This document shows positions 1-8,656 of a stretch of DNA of 64,000 nt, one piece after another. A program made the translations under genes and the position numbers. The DNA is from Variovorax sp. WS11 (lineage in GTDB: Bacteria; Pseudomonadota; Gammaproteobacteria; Burkholderiales; Burkholderiaceae_C), in assembly GCF_010499245.1 (NCBI RefSeq), contig NZ_JAAGOW010000001.1, forward strand, positions 3,844,001-3,908,000, in the 5' to 3' direction. Each line of letters opens with the position of its first letter. Position 1 is the first letter of the stretch. The notes beneath the pieces are model-generated. The model ran no database searches and had not been told where the DNA came from. It saw only the letters and a list, made by a program, of their open reading frames with translations.

Positions 1-329
1 ATCCGATGGTGGAGCATCCCGTGGTGCGCACCCATCCGGAAACCGGGGAGAAGATCCTGTACGTCTGTGGGTTCGCAACCCACTTTGCGAACTACCACAC
101 GCCGGGCAACGTGCGCTTCGGCCAGGACAAGACACCGGGCGCCAGCATGCTGCTCAATTACCTGACCAGCCAGGCGGCCATTCCCGAGTACCAGGTCCGG
201 TTCCGCTGGAAGCCCAACAGCGTGGCCATGTGGGACAACCGCTGCACGCAGCACTACGCGGTCCAGGACTACTGGCCGGCGCCCCGAAAAATGGAGCGCA
301 CGGCCATCATCGGCGACAAGCCTTTCTAA
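1..329 (+). CDS. TauD/TfdA-family Fe(II)/2-oxoglutarate dioxygenase, C-terminal part (5' end outside window)
   Basis: The reading frame is open from the window edge to TAA at 327-329, giving the last 108 residues. They hold the distal iron-ligand region (a WDNR...QHYA block) and the closing RKMERT segment, whose Arg is the usual 2-oxoglutarate salt-bridge residue of the family. The N-terminal HxD iron motif would lie upstream of the window. The fragment is about three quarters identical by eye to the C-terminus of the complete paralogue at 6001-6912. Family members oxidise alpha-ketoglutarate to hydroxylate a small organic substrate such as taurine or a phenoxyacid; this substrate is unknown. 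A Bug receptor gene follows after 35 nt, so the two are probably co-transcribed. Confidence 0.9.
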   Translation, partial: PMVEHPVVRTHPETGEKILYVCGFATHFANYHTPGNVRFGQDKTPGASMLLNYLTSQAAIPEYQVRFRWKPNSVAMWDNRCTQHYAVQDYWPAPRKMERTAIIGDKPF

Positions 330-364
330 GCGCGCATGCGCAGCAATCAACAAAGGAGACAGAG

Positions 365-1363
365 ATGAACGTGAAGAAACAGGACTACTTCTGGTGGCGC
401 GGATTCGCCTTGGCGGTCGGCATGGGTGTTCTGGGTTGGACGGCCGAGGTCCAGGCCCAGCCGGCCTGGCCCACCAAGCCGATTCGCCTGGTGGTGGCCG
501 GACCTGCCGGCGGCAGCGCCGACGCGTTGGCGCGGCTGCTGGCGGAGGGCATGCAGCAGGAACTGGGCAAGCCGGTCATCGTGGAATCCAAGCCCGGTGC
601 CGCCGGTGCGCTGGCAATCGGCGATCTGATGTCCAACGGCAAGGACGGCCACACCCTCCTGGTCATCCAGGGCGGCGCCGTGAGCGAAACCCCACTGGCC
701 TACAAGGTCCACTATCAGCCCTTTGCGGACCTGAAGCCGTTGGCCCAGCTCAGCCGGACCGGGCTGGTGCTGGTCGCCAACAAGGATCTGCCTGTCGCCA
801 ACCTGCAGCAGGTCGTGGCGTACGGCAAATCGCAAAAGGACGGGCTTAGTTTCGCGTCCTACGCGGCGGGCATGAAGGGTCACACCTCGGGCATGCTGCT
901 CGGGAAGCTCACGCAGATGCAGATGAATCATGTGGGCTACAAGGGCTCTCCCCCGGCATTGACCGATCTCATGGGCGGCCATGTGCCCCTGATGTTCGAT
1001 GGGCTGGCCACCTCGTTGCCGTTGATCAAGAGCGGCAAGATCAAGGCGATTGCGGTGAACTACCCCACCCGCATCGCCGCGTTGCCGGAGGTGCCCACCT
1101 TCAAGGAACTCGGCTACCCACAGCTCGCGCAGGCAGGCTGGTTCGCCGTGTGGTCCCGCCCGGATGCTCCCGCGGCAGTCCAGCAGAAAATGCGCGAGTT
1201 GACGCTGGCCCATTTCAAGCGAGCCGAGGTGCAGAATCGCCTCAAGGAAATGGGCATGGAGCAGGGCGGCTCCGAGACTTCGGAAGAGATGATGGCGGAA
1301 TTGAAGCAGGCGTATGAGCAGCAGTCCGCACTGCTGAAATCCATCGACTACAAGCCGGAGTGA
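365..1363 (+). CDS. Bug/TctC-family periplasmic substrate-binding protein
   Basis: This 332-residue protein is a typical Bug (tripartite tricarboxylate transporter receptor) protein. It has a signal peptide ending near residue 30 (EVQAQ) and then the family start block WPTKPIRLVV with a glycine-rich GPAGGSAD turn. The family binds carboxylates or related small acids in the periplasm. The ATG at 365 is chosen because AAAGGAGA lies just upstream and the signal peptide begins there. It follows the dioxygenase and precedes a class III CoA transferase by 25 nt, suggesting uptake and CoA activation of the dioxygenase substrate or product. No TctA or TctB membrane partner is visible nearby. Ligand unknown. 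Confidence 0.92.
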   Translation: MNVKKQDYFWWRGFALAVGMGVLGWTAEVQAQPAWPTKPIRLVVAGPAGGSADALARLLAEGMQQELGKPVIVESKPGAAGALAIGDLMSNGKDGHTLLVIQGGAVSETPLAYKVHYQPFADLKPLAQLSRTGLVLVANKDLPVANLQQVVAYGKSQKDGLSFASYAAGMKGHTSGMLLGKLTQMQMNHVGYKGSPPALTDLMGGHVPLMFDGLATSLPLIKSGKIKAIAVNYPTRIAALPEVPTFKELGYPQLAQAGWFAVWSRPDAPAAVQQKMRELTLAHFKRAEVQNRLKEMGMEQGGSETSEEMMAELKQAYEQQSALLKSIDYKPE

Positions 1364-1388
1364 AGCGGTGTCCATTGAGGAGCATGCG

Positions 1389-2600
1389 ATGAGCGCGACC
1401 CGCGAATCCCGCCTTCCGCTCGCCGGCGTGCGTGTGCTGGATCTGTCGCGCGTTCTGGCCGGCCCCATGTGCGCGCAGGCGCTGGGCGACCTGGGCGCGG
1501 AGGTCATCAAGATCGAGCATCCCGCCCGCGGCGACGACACGCGCGACTGGGGCCTGCGCGTGGGCTCGCGCAACACGGCCTACTTCAACAGCGCCAACCG
1601 CAACAAGCAGTCGGTGGGCGTGGATCTGCAAAAGCCCGAGGGCCAGCGCCTTGTGCGCGAGCTGGCCGCGAAGAGCGACGTGGTGATCCAGAACTTCAAG
1701 TTCGGCGGCATCGCGAAGATGGGGCTGGATTACGAGTCGCTGAAACCCATCAACCCGGCCCTCGTGTACTGCTCCATCACCGGCTACCGCACCGATGGCC
1801 CCGAGGCCGCGCGCCCGGGCTACGACCTGGTGGTGCAGGGCGAGGCCGGCCTGATGGCGCTGAACGGCGAGGAAGGGCAGGGCCCGCTGAAGTTCGGGGT
1901 GGCGGCGGTGGACATGTTCACCGGCATGTACTCGGCGCAGGCGATCCTGGCAGCCCTGTTCGATCGCCAGCGCACGGGACAGGGACGGCATGTCGAGATG
2001 GCCCTGTACGACTGCGGCCTGATGATCACCGCCTACTACGGCATGGAGGCGCTGCTCATGGGCAACGATCCGCCCAAGTACGGCAACGCACACCCTTCCA
2101 TCGTGCCCTATGGCGTGTTCGATGCGGCCGACGGCCCGCTGGTCATCACGGTGGGCAACAACGCGCAGTTCCAGCGCTTCTGCACCGAGGTGCTGGAACG
2201 GGACGACCTGGCGACCGACGAGCGCTTCGTCACGAACCTGGCCCGGTCGCAGAACCGCCATGCACTGCTGCCCGAACTGCGCGCCGAGCTGGCCCGCCGC
2301 CCGCGTGAGCTTCTGCTGGCGCGCCTGACGGCGGCCGGCATTCCCTGCGGCGAGGTCCTGGGCCTGCTGGAGGCCCTGCAGTCGCAGCGCACGGCAGAGG
2401 CCGGCTTGCTGGCCGAGCTTCCCAACCCCGAGACCGGCCGCGTGCAGGTGCTGGCGCCTCCGTACCGCTTCGACGGCCAGCGCATGCCCGTGCGTGCCGC
2501 GCCGCCGCTGCTCGCGCAGGACACCGAACGCGTGCTCGGCGACCTGCTGGGCATGGACGCACAGGCCATTGCCGCGCTCCGGCAGGGCGGCGTTCTGTAG
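1389..2600 (+). CDS. CaiB/BaiF class III CoA transferase
   Basis: The 403-residue product opens with the family signature LAGVRVLDLSRVLAGP and continues with GAEVIKIEHP and a VDMFTG segment that should carry the catalytic Asp forming the CoA-anhydride intermediate. Class III enzymes move CoA between organic acids in degradation pathways. An in-frame GTG at 1368 would add seven residues, but GAGGAG at 1377-1382 is well placed for the ATG at 1389, so I use the ATG. The gene follows the Bug receptor in an apparent dioxygenase-Bug-CoA transferase operon and ends 4 nt before a convergent Bug gene. Specific substrate unknown. Confidence 0.9.
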   Translation: MSATRESRLPLAGVRVLDLSRVLAGPMCAQALGDLGAEVIKIEHPARGDDTRDWGLRVGSRNTAYFNSANRNKQSVGVDLQKPEGQRLVRELAAKSDVVIQNFKFGGIAKMGLDYESLKPINPALVYCSITGYRTDGPEAARPGYDLVVQGEAGLMALNGEEGQGPLKFGVAAVDMFTGMYSAQAILAALFDRQRTGQGRHVEMALYDCGLMITAYYGMEALLMGNDPPKYGNAHPSIVPYGVFDAADGPLVITVGNNAQFQRFCTEVLERDDLATDERFVTNLARSQNRHALLPELRAELARRPRELLLARLTAAGIPCGEVLGLLEALQSQRTAEAGLLAELPNPETGRVQVLAPPYRFDGQRMPVRAAPPLLAQDTERVLGDLLGMDAQAIAALRQGGVL

Positions 2601-2604
2601 CGGC

Positions 2605-3597
2605 TCACTCGGGGCTGATCTTGAGCTGGAGCTTCTTGACGATGGCCTGGTTATGGGCCGTGGTTGCCGCCAGCGTTTGCCGAAGCTGATCCAGCGAGGC
2701 ATCCTGCGGAAAATCCAGGCCCTGCGCAGTCAGTGCTTCGCGGAACTTGGACGTGCGGATCACCTTCGCCATCTCGCTCTGGATTCGATCGACGATCGGC
2801 TTGGGCGTGCTGCTCAAGACGAAGACACCGACGCTCGCATGCGGAAGAACGAAATCGGGCAAGCCCAGTTCGCCGAAACTCGGAACATCGGGCAGATGCT
2901 GCGAGCGCGTCGACGAGGAGACCGCATAGGCCTTGAGCTTGCCGCTCCTGATGTGCGGGACGACGTTGCTCACGACTTCGAAGGTCATCTGAACCTGGTT
3001 TCCCATCAGGTCGACCAGGATGGGCGCCGAACCCTTGTACGGAACGATCAGCATGTCGTTGCCGCTCTTTTCCTTCAGCATTTCGCCCATGAGATTGGAA
3101 CGCGTGCCGGCACCGTGGTTCGCTACGCTGACCGATTTGGGGTTGCGCCTGGCATGGTCGAGCATCTCCTTGACGTTGTTGGGCGGAAAGCTCGAATTGG
3201 CGACCAGCACGTGGATCATGCTGCTGGCTTCTGCGACATAGGTGAAGGTCTTGAGCACGTCGTACGGCGTCTTCACGACCAGGGGTACGTCGGACATGAC
3301 GCTCGACGGCCCCACCATCCAGGTGTAGCCATCGGCGGGCGCCGCCATCACGGCCCGCTCCGCCACCACGCCCGAAGCGCCTGGCTTGTTGTCCACCAGA
3401 ATGGTCTGGCCGAGGTTCGGCCGCAGTTGTTCGGCGAGCAATCGAGCCACCAGGTCGGACACGCCACCCGGCGGCGCCGGCACGACGAGTCGGATGGGCT
3501 TGTCGGGCCATTGCTGTGCCAGCGCAGGCGAAAGTGCTGCCACCCAGGACAGGGCAGCGATCGTGAGACTTCGTCGTGTCAGGAATTTTGAAATCAT
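2605..3597 (-). CDS. Bug/TctC-family periplasmic substrate-binding protein
   Basis: A 330-residue secreted receptor. The signal peptide has an RR near residue 8 and ends at PALAQ, followed by QWPDKPIRLVVPAPPGG, the usual Bug N-terminal block. It lies directly downstream of the DUF849 gene (start one base after that gene's stop), so the two are almost certainly one transcript. This is the second Bug receptor in the 7 kb cluster, and it differs clearly in sequence from the one at 365-1363. The likely role is capture of a carboxylated substrate for the neighbouring BKACE enzyme. Ligand unknown. Confidence 0.92.
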   Translation of the reverse strand: MISKFLTRRSLTIAALSWVAALSPALAQQWPDKPIRLVVPAPPGGVSDLVARLLAEQLRPNLGQTILVDNKPGASGVVAERAVMAAPADGYTWMVGPSSVMSDVPLVVKTPYDVLKTFTYVAEASSMIHVLVANSSFPPNNVKEMLDHARRNPKSVSVANHGAGTRSNLMGEMLKEKSGNDMLIVPYKGSAPILVDLMGNQVQMTFEVVSNVVPHIRSGKLKAYAVSSSTRSQHLPDVPSFGELGLPDFVLPHASVGVFVLSSTPKPIVDRIQSEMAKVIRTSKFREALTAQGLDFPQDASLDQLRQTLAATTAHNQAIVKKLQLKISPE

Positions 3598-3598
3598 G

Positions 3599-4672
3599 TC
3601 AATTCACCCGAGGCTCAGATGGCTTGCGCAGGAAGCCCTGGGTGCCGCCGTTGCGGTTGGGCGCGAAGCCGTTTTCCCGAAGCGTCTCGTCCGCGGTCTC
3701 GTAGAAGACGTCGAGCTTCAAGATGTCCCGTGCCTGTTGCGCCGTCGCGATGGGGCGGCCGAATTCGCCGGCGATGCGCACCAGTTGCTTGATCTGCTCG
3801 ACGGAGCTCATCTTGCCCGTGCGCGTCTGGTTCCAGAGCACGTCTTCGATGCCGCAGCGCACGTGCAGGCCCAGGGCCATGCCGATCATGTTCACGGGCA
3901 GGACGTTGAGCACCGAGCTCTCCACCGTGATCACCGAGCCATCGGGCGCGGCGCGCAGAAAGTTCGCCAGGTTGTAGATGTTCGCCTGGTCCATGCCGCC
4001 GCTGATGGCCACCCAGTTCATCACCAGCGGGCCCTTGTAGACGCCGCGGCGAATCATCCGCTCGATCGTCTCGAAGCTGTTGATGTTGTAGCACTGGAAC
4101 GCACTTTGGATTCCGGCGGCCGACAGGCGACGGATGTGCTCCTCGGCCCAGCTGGGATTCGAGGGAACGATCATGTCCTTGTAGGTTGCATAGAGGTGCG
4201 GGAAGCCGCGCGAAACGCCCTTGAAGTCATCGATGCCCGCATGCTCCGTCACATTCATCTGCGTCGTGTTGACGGTGACAGTCACCTGGTCGGGCTTCGG
4301 ATCGAGTTCGGCCAGCATGTGCCGCGTGTCGTCGCTCAGCCACTTGGCGGCCGAGCCATCGTCTTCCGGCGCGAAGCTGATGGAACCACCCACCTGAATC
4401 ACCATCTCGGGCACCGCCTTGCGCACACCCGCGATCAGCTCATTGAACATGGACAGGCGCTTGCTGCCCTTGCCGTCGGCTTCACGCACATGCAGATGCA
4501 GCACGGTGGCGCCGGCTTCGTAGCAATCCACCGCCTTCTGGATCTGCTCCTCCATGGTGATCGGGATATCTTCCGGGAAGTCCGAGGGAATCCAGCCCGG
4601 CGCATAAGGAGCGGCCGTAATGATGAGGGGCTGCTGGTTCTCGGGATACAGGTGGCCGTCGAGGAAGTTCAT
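3599..4672 (-). CDS. DUF849 / BKACE-family beta-keto acid cleavage enzyme
   Basis: The 357-residue product carries the DUF849 TIM-barrel landmarks: an early LIITAAPYAPG strand, ATVLHLHVRE with the HxH zinc ligands, QVGGS and VTVTVNT. BKACE enzymes condense a beta-keto acid with acetyl-CoA and cleave it to an acyl-CoA plus acetoacetate; 3-keto-5-aminohexanoate cleavage is the prototype. It is longer than the usual ~300 residues. The frame stays open 27 codons further upstream, but the ATG at 4672 has GGAG about ten bases away and begins the conserved sequence. It is followed at once by a Bug receptor and sits 171 nt downstream of an AraC regulator. The keto acid is unknown. Confidence 0.88.
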   Translation of the reverse strand: MNFLDGHLYPENQQPLIITAAPYAPGWIPSDFPEDIPITMEEQIQKAVDCYEAGATVLHLHVREADGKGSKRLSMFNELIAGVRKAVPEMVIQVGGSISFAPEDDGSAAKWLSDDTRHMLAELDPKPDQVTVTVNTTQMNVTEHAGIDDFKGVSRGFPHLYATYKDMIVPSNPSWAEEHIRRLSAAGIQSAFQCYNINSFETIERMIRRGVYKGPLVMNWVAISGGMDQANIYNLANFLRAAPDGSVITVESSVLNVLPVNMIGMALGLHVRCGIEDVLWNQTRTGKMSSVEQIKQLVRIAGEFGRPIATAQQARDILKLDVFYETADETLRENGFAPNRNGGTQGFLRKPSEPRVN

Positions 4673-4843
4673 GATGATGGGTCTCCAAGTTTTGAAATGT
4701 GAACACCGGGGTGAACCGACGCCGCAAATCATCTCCCCGGCATCGCTGCCCATGCTTGACCTTGCATGCCTCGTACTTGGCTTTTCATGACATCGGTGCG
4801 CCCCTTCCGGGCGGTGCCGGCTATGCCTGCGCGACGCGCAAGG

Positions 4844-5875
4844 TCATCGCGTTCCGCGCTGCTCGGGCTGCCGGGCGGCGCGTGCGGCCCGGCTCTCTTT
4901 GGCGCTGCAACCGAATTGCGCCTGATACCAGCGCGAGAGTGCGCTCGGCGCGGAAAAGCCGAGGAGCATCGCCACCTCGGTCAAAGGACGATCGCTCTCG
5001 ATGACATGACGCGTGGCGAGTTCCTTGCGGATCTCGTTCACCATCGAGGAGAAGTCCTGCCCCTGTTCCGCCAGCCTGCGCTGGACCGTGCGGCACGCCA
5101 CGCCCAGGTGCTCGGCCACCTGTTCGATGGTGCAGCGCCCGCTGGGCAGCAGCAGAAGGATCGTGCGCCGCACGTCCTCGAGCATGGTCGGCCTCTGCGG
5201 CTCGACCGACGCGTCCAGCAACTGCTGCGCGTAGCGCGCCATCGCCGGATCGGCGGACGGGTTGCGGGCATCGAGATCGGTCTTCGCGCAGACGATGCAG
5301 TTGAAGTCGGAGTCGAACTCGACGCAAGGGCCGAATACCCGGTGATGCACACTGGCATCGTGCGGCGCCGGGTGCTCGAAGCACACGCGCCGCGGCTGCC
5401 AGTCGGCCCCCAGAAACTGACGCATCAACCGCAGCATCACGCCGAGCGCCAGCTCGATTCTTTGGCGCGTGGGCTGCTGCGGGTTGCCGGCCTTCAGCTG
5501 CTCGCGGAGAACGACCACGCCGGCGCTCTCTTCGATCATCAGCGACAGCGAACCATTGAGCAGCACCTGGTAGCGCACCAGCACGGCCAGCGAGTCGCGC
5601 AACGTGGTCTGGTCGCGGATCAGCATGCCCACCGCACCCAGGTTGGACAGCAGTCGCGACTCTGCCATGCACAGACCGAAGCTCTCGTTGCCCGACAGGG
5701 TTGCAGACGCCTGGAGCAGTTGGCCGACGCGTTCGACCGGGATCATGAGGTCCGGCTCGCGCAGTACGTTCGGGCTGAGCCCCGCATCGAGAAGCATCCG
5801 AACGGGATCCAGGCCACCGGCACGGGCGACCTCGCTGTAGTTGGTGAGGCTCGCAGCGCGGACCAGTGACGACAT
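4844..5875 (-). CDS. AraC-family transcriptional regulator (OruR/ArgR-like two-domain type)
   Basis: 343 residues. The N-terminal ~200 residues match the arabinose-binding-like effector domain of the OruR group (start block YSEVARAGGLDPVRMLLDAG). The C-terminal ~100 residues form the two-helix-turn-helix AraC domain (CTIEQVAEHLGVACRTVQRRL, then LLGFSAPSALSRWYQ). It is divergent from the dioxygenase at 6001 across a 125-nt gap and lies upstream of the BKACE-Bug pair, so it probably controls one or both in response to a pathway metabolite. The 4673-4843 gap holds no gene or terminator I can defend. Confidence 0.9.
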   Translation of the reverse strand: MSSLVRAASLTNYSEVARAGGLDPVRMLLDAGLSPNVLREPDLMIPVERVGQLLQASATLSGNESFGLCMAESRLLSNLGAVGMLIRDQTTLRDSLAVLVRYQVLLNGSLSLMIEESAGVVVLREQLKAGNPQQPTRQRIELALGVMLRLMRQFLGADWQPRRVCFEHPAPHDASVHHRVFGPCVEFDSDFNCIVCAKTDLDARNPSADPAMARYAQQLLDASVEPQRPTMLEDVRRTILLLLPSGRCTIEQVAEHLGVACRTVQRRLAEQGQDFSSMVNEIRKELATRHVIESDRPLTEVAMLLGFSAPSALSRWYQAQFGCSAKESRAARAARQPEQRGTR

Positions 5876-6000
5876 CGGAGAGCGGGGGAAGAAGTGGCAC
5901 CGAAGGATAAGTGCCAGTCATGCAATGTCAAGCGGGGGCATGCCGGCGCAACCACACTCCGAAGCATCAACGGCCCGTTCGACAACAGGAGACAAGGCTC

Positions 6001-6912
6001 ATGACGCAAGAACTCAAACCGGCGCCCGCCGTGGTCCGCGCGACCTCCCTGGGCCACTCGATCCACGTCGAGCCACTCACCTGTTCGATCGGCGCCGAGC
6101 TCGGCAACGTCGACCTGGGCGCGGCGGCAGAAGATGACCTGCTGATGGCCGAGATCCGGGCGCTGCTGTTGAAGCATCGCGTCGTGTTCTTTCGCGACCA
6201 GGACATCACGCGCGCCCAGCACGTGGCCTTTGCGCGGCGCTTCGGCGAGCTGGAGGACCACCCGGTGGTGGGCAGTCACCCCGACCATCCGGGGCTGATC
6301 CAGATCTACAAGACCCCCGAGAGTCCGCCCGAACGTCACGAGAACTCCTGGCACACCGATGCCACCTGGCGCGAGAAGCCGCCGCTTGGCTGCGTGCTGC
6401 GCTGTGTCGAATGCCCGCCTGTGGGCGGCGACACGATGTGGGTCAACATGGTGGAGGCGTATCGGCAGCTGCCCGAGGATGTCAAGGCGAAGATTGCGCC
6501 TCTGCGCGCGCGCCACAGCATCGAGGCGAGCTTTGGCGCCGCCATGCCCATCGAAAAGCGCCTGGCGCTGAAGGCGCAGTTCCCGGACGCCGAGCATCCC
6601 GTGGTCCGCATCCATCCCGAAACCGGCGAGAAGGTGCTGTTCGTCAATGGCAGCTTCACGACGCATTTCACCAATTTCAATACGCCGGACAACGTGCGCT
6701 TCGGCCTGGACAAGTCGCCGGGCGCCAGTCACCTGCTCAACTTCCTCGTCAGCCAGGCCCTCATCCCCGAATACCAGGTGCGCTTTCGTTGGAAGAAGAA
6801 CAGCGTTGCGTTCTGGGACAACCGCTCCACCCAGCATTACGCAGTGATGGACTACCCGCCGTGCCACCGCAAGATGGAGCGCACGGCCATCGTCGGTGAC
6901 GCGCCGTACTGA
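6001..6912 (+). CDS. TauD/TfdA-family Fe(II)/2-oxoglutarate dioxygenase
   Basis: A complete 303-residue enzyme. The iron-binding HxD is H118/D120 (motif WHTDATW); the distal His sits in STQHYAVMDY and the 2-oxoglutarate Arg in RKMERTAIVGD. Activity would be hydroxylation of an organic acid with decarboxylation of 2-oxoglutarate. The ATG at 6001 has AGGAGA upstream; 30 upstream in-frame codons from another ATG lack a ribosome site and are ignored. It is a close paralogue of the partial gene at the left edge, so the cluster carries two related dioxygenases. It is divergent from the AraC regulator and followed 10 nt later by a small hydrolase gene. Confidence 0.93.
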   Translation: MTQELKPAPAVVRATSLGHSIHVEPLTCSIGAELGNVDLGAAAEDDLLMAEIRALLLKHRVVFFRDQDITRAQHVAFARRFGELEDHPVVGSHPDHPGLIQIYKTPESPPERHENSWHTDATWREKPPLGCVLRCVECPPVGGDTMWVNMVEAYRQLPEDVKAKIAPLRARHSIEASFGAAMPIEKRLALKAQFPDAEHPVVRIHPETGEKVLFVNGSFTTHFTNFNTPDNVRFGLDKSPGASHLLNFLVSQALIPEYQVRFRWKKNSVAFWDNRSTQHYAVMDYPPCHRKMERTAIVGDAPY

Positions 6913-6922
6913 AACGGCCGGC

Positions 6923-7531
6923 ATGAGCGACACGAACCCCGAGGAAAGAAAAGCACCCGTGAGCACCACACGACAAGCCACGATCCTGATCGTTCCCGGC
7001 CTGCGCGACCATGTCGAGGACCACTGGCAAACGCACCTGGAACGCAAGCTGTCGTCGGTACGCCAGGTCGTCTCCGTGCCTCCGCTGGAGACCGACAAGC
7101 TGAGTTGCGCGGCGCGCGTTGCGGCGGTCCAGCGGGCCATCGAGATCATCGAAGGTCCCCTCATCGTCGTCGCTCACAGTGCCGGCGCCCTCATGATGGT
7201 GCACTGGGCGCAAGAGCACACCCGAGGGCTCGAGGGTGTGTTGTTGGCGGCGCCGCCGGATTTCGAGTCGCCGCTTCCCGCGGGCTATCCGACGCCTGAT
7301 GCCCTGCAGGCGAACGGCTGGCTGCCCGTGCCCCGGCACGCGCTGCCCTTTCGGAGCATCGTGGCGGCCAGCACCAATGACCCGCTGGCCACGCTCGATC
7401 GCGTCACGCAGATGGCGAGCGACTGGGGCAGCGAGCTGGTCGACGTGGGCGCGCTGGGCCATATCAACCCGGCGTCAGGCTTTGGCGAATGGCCGTTGGC
7501 CGAACAGCTCATCCGGTCACTGGAGTCCTGA
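6923..7531 (+). CDS. RBBP9/YdeN-like serine alpha/beta hydrolase
   Basis: About 202 residues. The features are a strand ILIVPGL, a nucleophile elbow VVAHSAGAL (Ser), and the family-specific GHINPASGFGEWP carrying the catalytic His. This is the RBBP9/DUF1234 type of small serine hydrolase, whose substrates are generally unknown. The start is uncertain: ATG 6923 has no clear ribosome site, whereas GTG 6959 lies downstream of GAGGAAAG at 6941-6948 and would give 190 residues, nearer the family norm. It lies 10 nt after the dioxygenase, so it is probably co-transcribed. Its last 15 bases overlap the convergent LysR gene. Confidence 0.88.
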   Translation: MSDTNPEERKAPVSTTRQATILIVPGLRDHVEDHWQTHLERKLSSVRQVVSVPPLETDKLSCAARVAAVQRAIEIIEGPLIVVAHSAGALMMVHWAQEHTRGLEGVLLAAPPDFESPLPAGYPTPDALQANGWLPVPRHALPFRSIVAASTNDPLATLDRVTQMASDWGSELVDVGALGHINPASGFGEWPLAEQLIRSLES

Positions 7532-8431
7532 TCGCGGCAGCAGCGCGGGCACGAGCGAGCGGTTCAGCCGCTCCCGCCACCAGCGCAGCGCCCGCCCTTC
7601 GGCGCCCGTCTTCCACGCGAGCCAGAACGACTCGGACGGGCGCGACTCCTCGGTGGGCAGTTCCACCAGCGTTCCGCGCGCCAGCTCGCCGGCGATGCAG
7701 GCGCGCGGCAGGTGGCCGTGGCCCAGGCCCTCGACCTGGCAGGCGATCTTCGCGGCCATGCTGGGCACGGTGATGCGCGGCTGTCCTGCGAGCAGGCCCA
7801 CGGTGCGGTCAGACAGCGAGCGGGCGCTGTCGCCCACCACGATGGCATTGCAGTCGAGCAGATCGCCGCGCTGCAGCGGCCGGCCCAGGCGAGTGAGGGG
7901 ATGGGTGGGCGCCACGCAGAAGGCGAAGTCGAGGCTGCCCACGGTCACCGCCTGGTAGCCGCCGCCGGCCGGGCCCTCGCCCGCGGCGATGACGATGTCG
8001 GCGCGGCCTTCGCGCAGGGCCTCCCAGGCGCCGGTCAGGGCTTCGCAGCCGATGCGCAGCCGGGTGCCGCAGCGCAGATCCTCGAAGGCGCGGATGTCGT
8101 TGATCAGCGCCTGGGTGGGGATGAGCGAGTCATGCACCAGCCGCAACTCCGACTCGTAACCGGTGGCGATCTGCCGCATGCGCGATTCGAGGTCGCTCGC
8201 GGCGCCGAGCAGCCAGCGGCCTTCCTTCAGCATCTCGTCCCCCGCGGAGGTGAGAGTGACGCGCGGGCCGTTGCGCTCGAACAGCAGCATGCCGAGCTGC
8301 TCCTCGAGCTTGCCTACCGCGTACGAGATGGTGGAGGGCACCTTGTTGAGTCGCGCGGCGGCGGCGGCAAAGGAGCCGTGGCGCGCGATGGCGTCGACGA
8401 GTTCGATGGCTTCGAGGGTGAGCTTGAGCAC
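7517..8431 (-). CDS. LysR-family transcriptional regulator
   Basis: 304 residues from GTG 8431. The winged helix is at residues ~5-65 (IELVDAIARHGSFAAAAARL, STISYAVGKLEEQLG) and is followed by the two-lobed effector domain. An upstream in-frame ATG at 8497 would add 22 residues without conserved content. The GTG has CAGGA seven bases upstream and gives the standard LysR length, so I prefer it. It is divergent from the hydrolase-XapX-amidohydrolase-MFS operon across 225 nt and is the likely regulator of that operon. Its 3' end overlaps the preceding hydrolase gene tail to tail by 15 nt. Confidence 0.92.
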   Translation of the reverse strand: MLKLTLEAIELVDAIARHGSFAAAAARLNKVPSTISYAVGKLEEQLGMLLFERNGPRVTLTSAGDEMLKEGRWLLGAASDLESRMRQIATGYESELRLVHDSLIPTQALINDIRAFEDLRCGTRLRIGCEALTGAWEALREGRADIVIAAGEGPAGGGYQAVTVGSLDFAFCVAPTHPLTRLGRPLQRGDLLDCNAIVVGDSARSLSDRTVGLLAGQPRITVPSMAAKIACQVEGLGHGHLPRACIAGELARGTLVELPTEESRPSESFWLAWKTGAEGRALRWWRERLNRSLVPALLPRSGLQ

Positions 8432-8584
8432 GTGAGCGTCCTGGGGTTTACGGGTCGGAAGCGGGTCGAAAAACCGATGTTCGAAAACTTCGATCATTAG
8501 AAGCCAAAAGTTTCGTCAACAACCGGCCAGGAGGCCGCCATGATTGCGTCCATGCCAAGGAGAAATGTCTCTGGAAGCAGATTG

Positions 8585-8602
8585 TGAATTTAATCGAATT
8601 CA
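8585..8602. promoter_or_regulatory. Inverted repeat, candidate LysR operator
   Basis: TGAATT and AATTCA form perfect 6-base arms around a 6-base spacer, in an AT-rich stretch between the divergent LysR gene and the hydrolase operon. The site ends 54 nt before the hydrolase start. Size and place suit a LysR-type T-N11-A-like operator. Assignment to this LysR protein is inference. Confidence 0.4.
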
Positions 8603-8656
8603 ATTCCTCCGCCCCCTGAACCCACGCAACCGACCCACCTACTGAAGGAGCTTCCC

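Noticed and set aside
347..1576. Long open frame on the minus strand across the first Bug gene and the CoA-transferase start
   Set aside because: GC-rich antisense shadow with His/Gln/Arg-rich, domain-free translation; the plus-strand genes are recognisable families.
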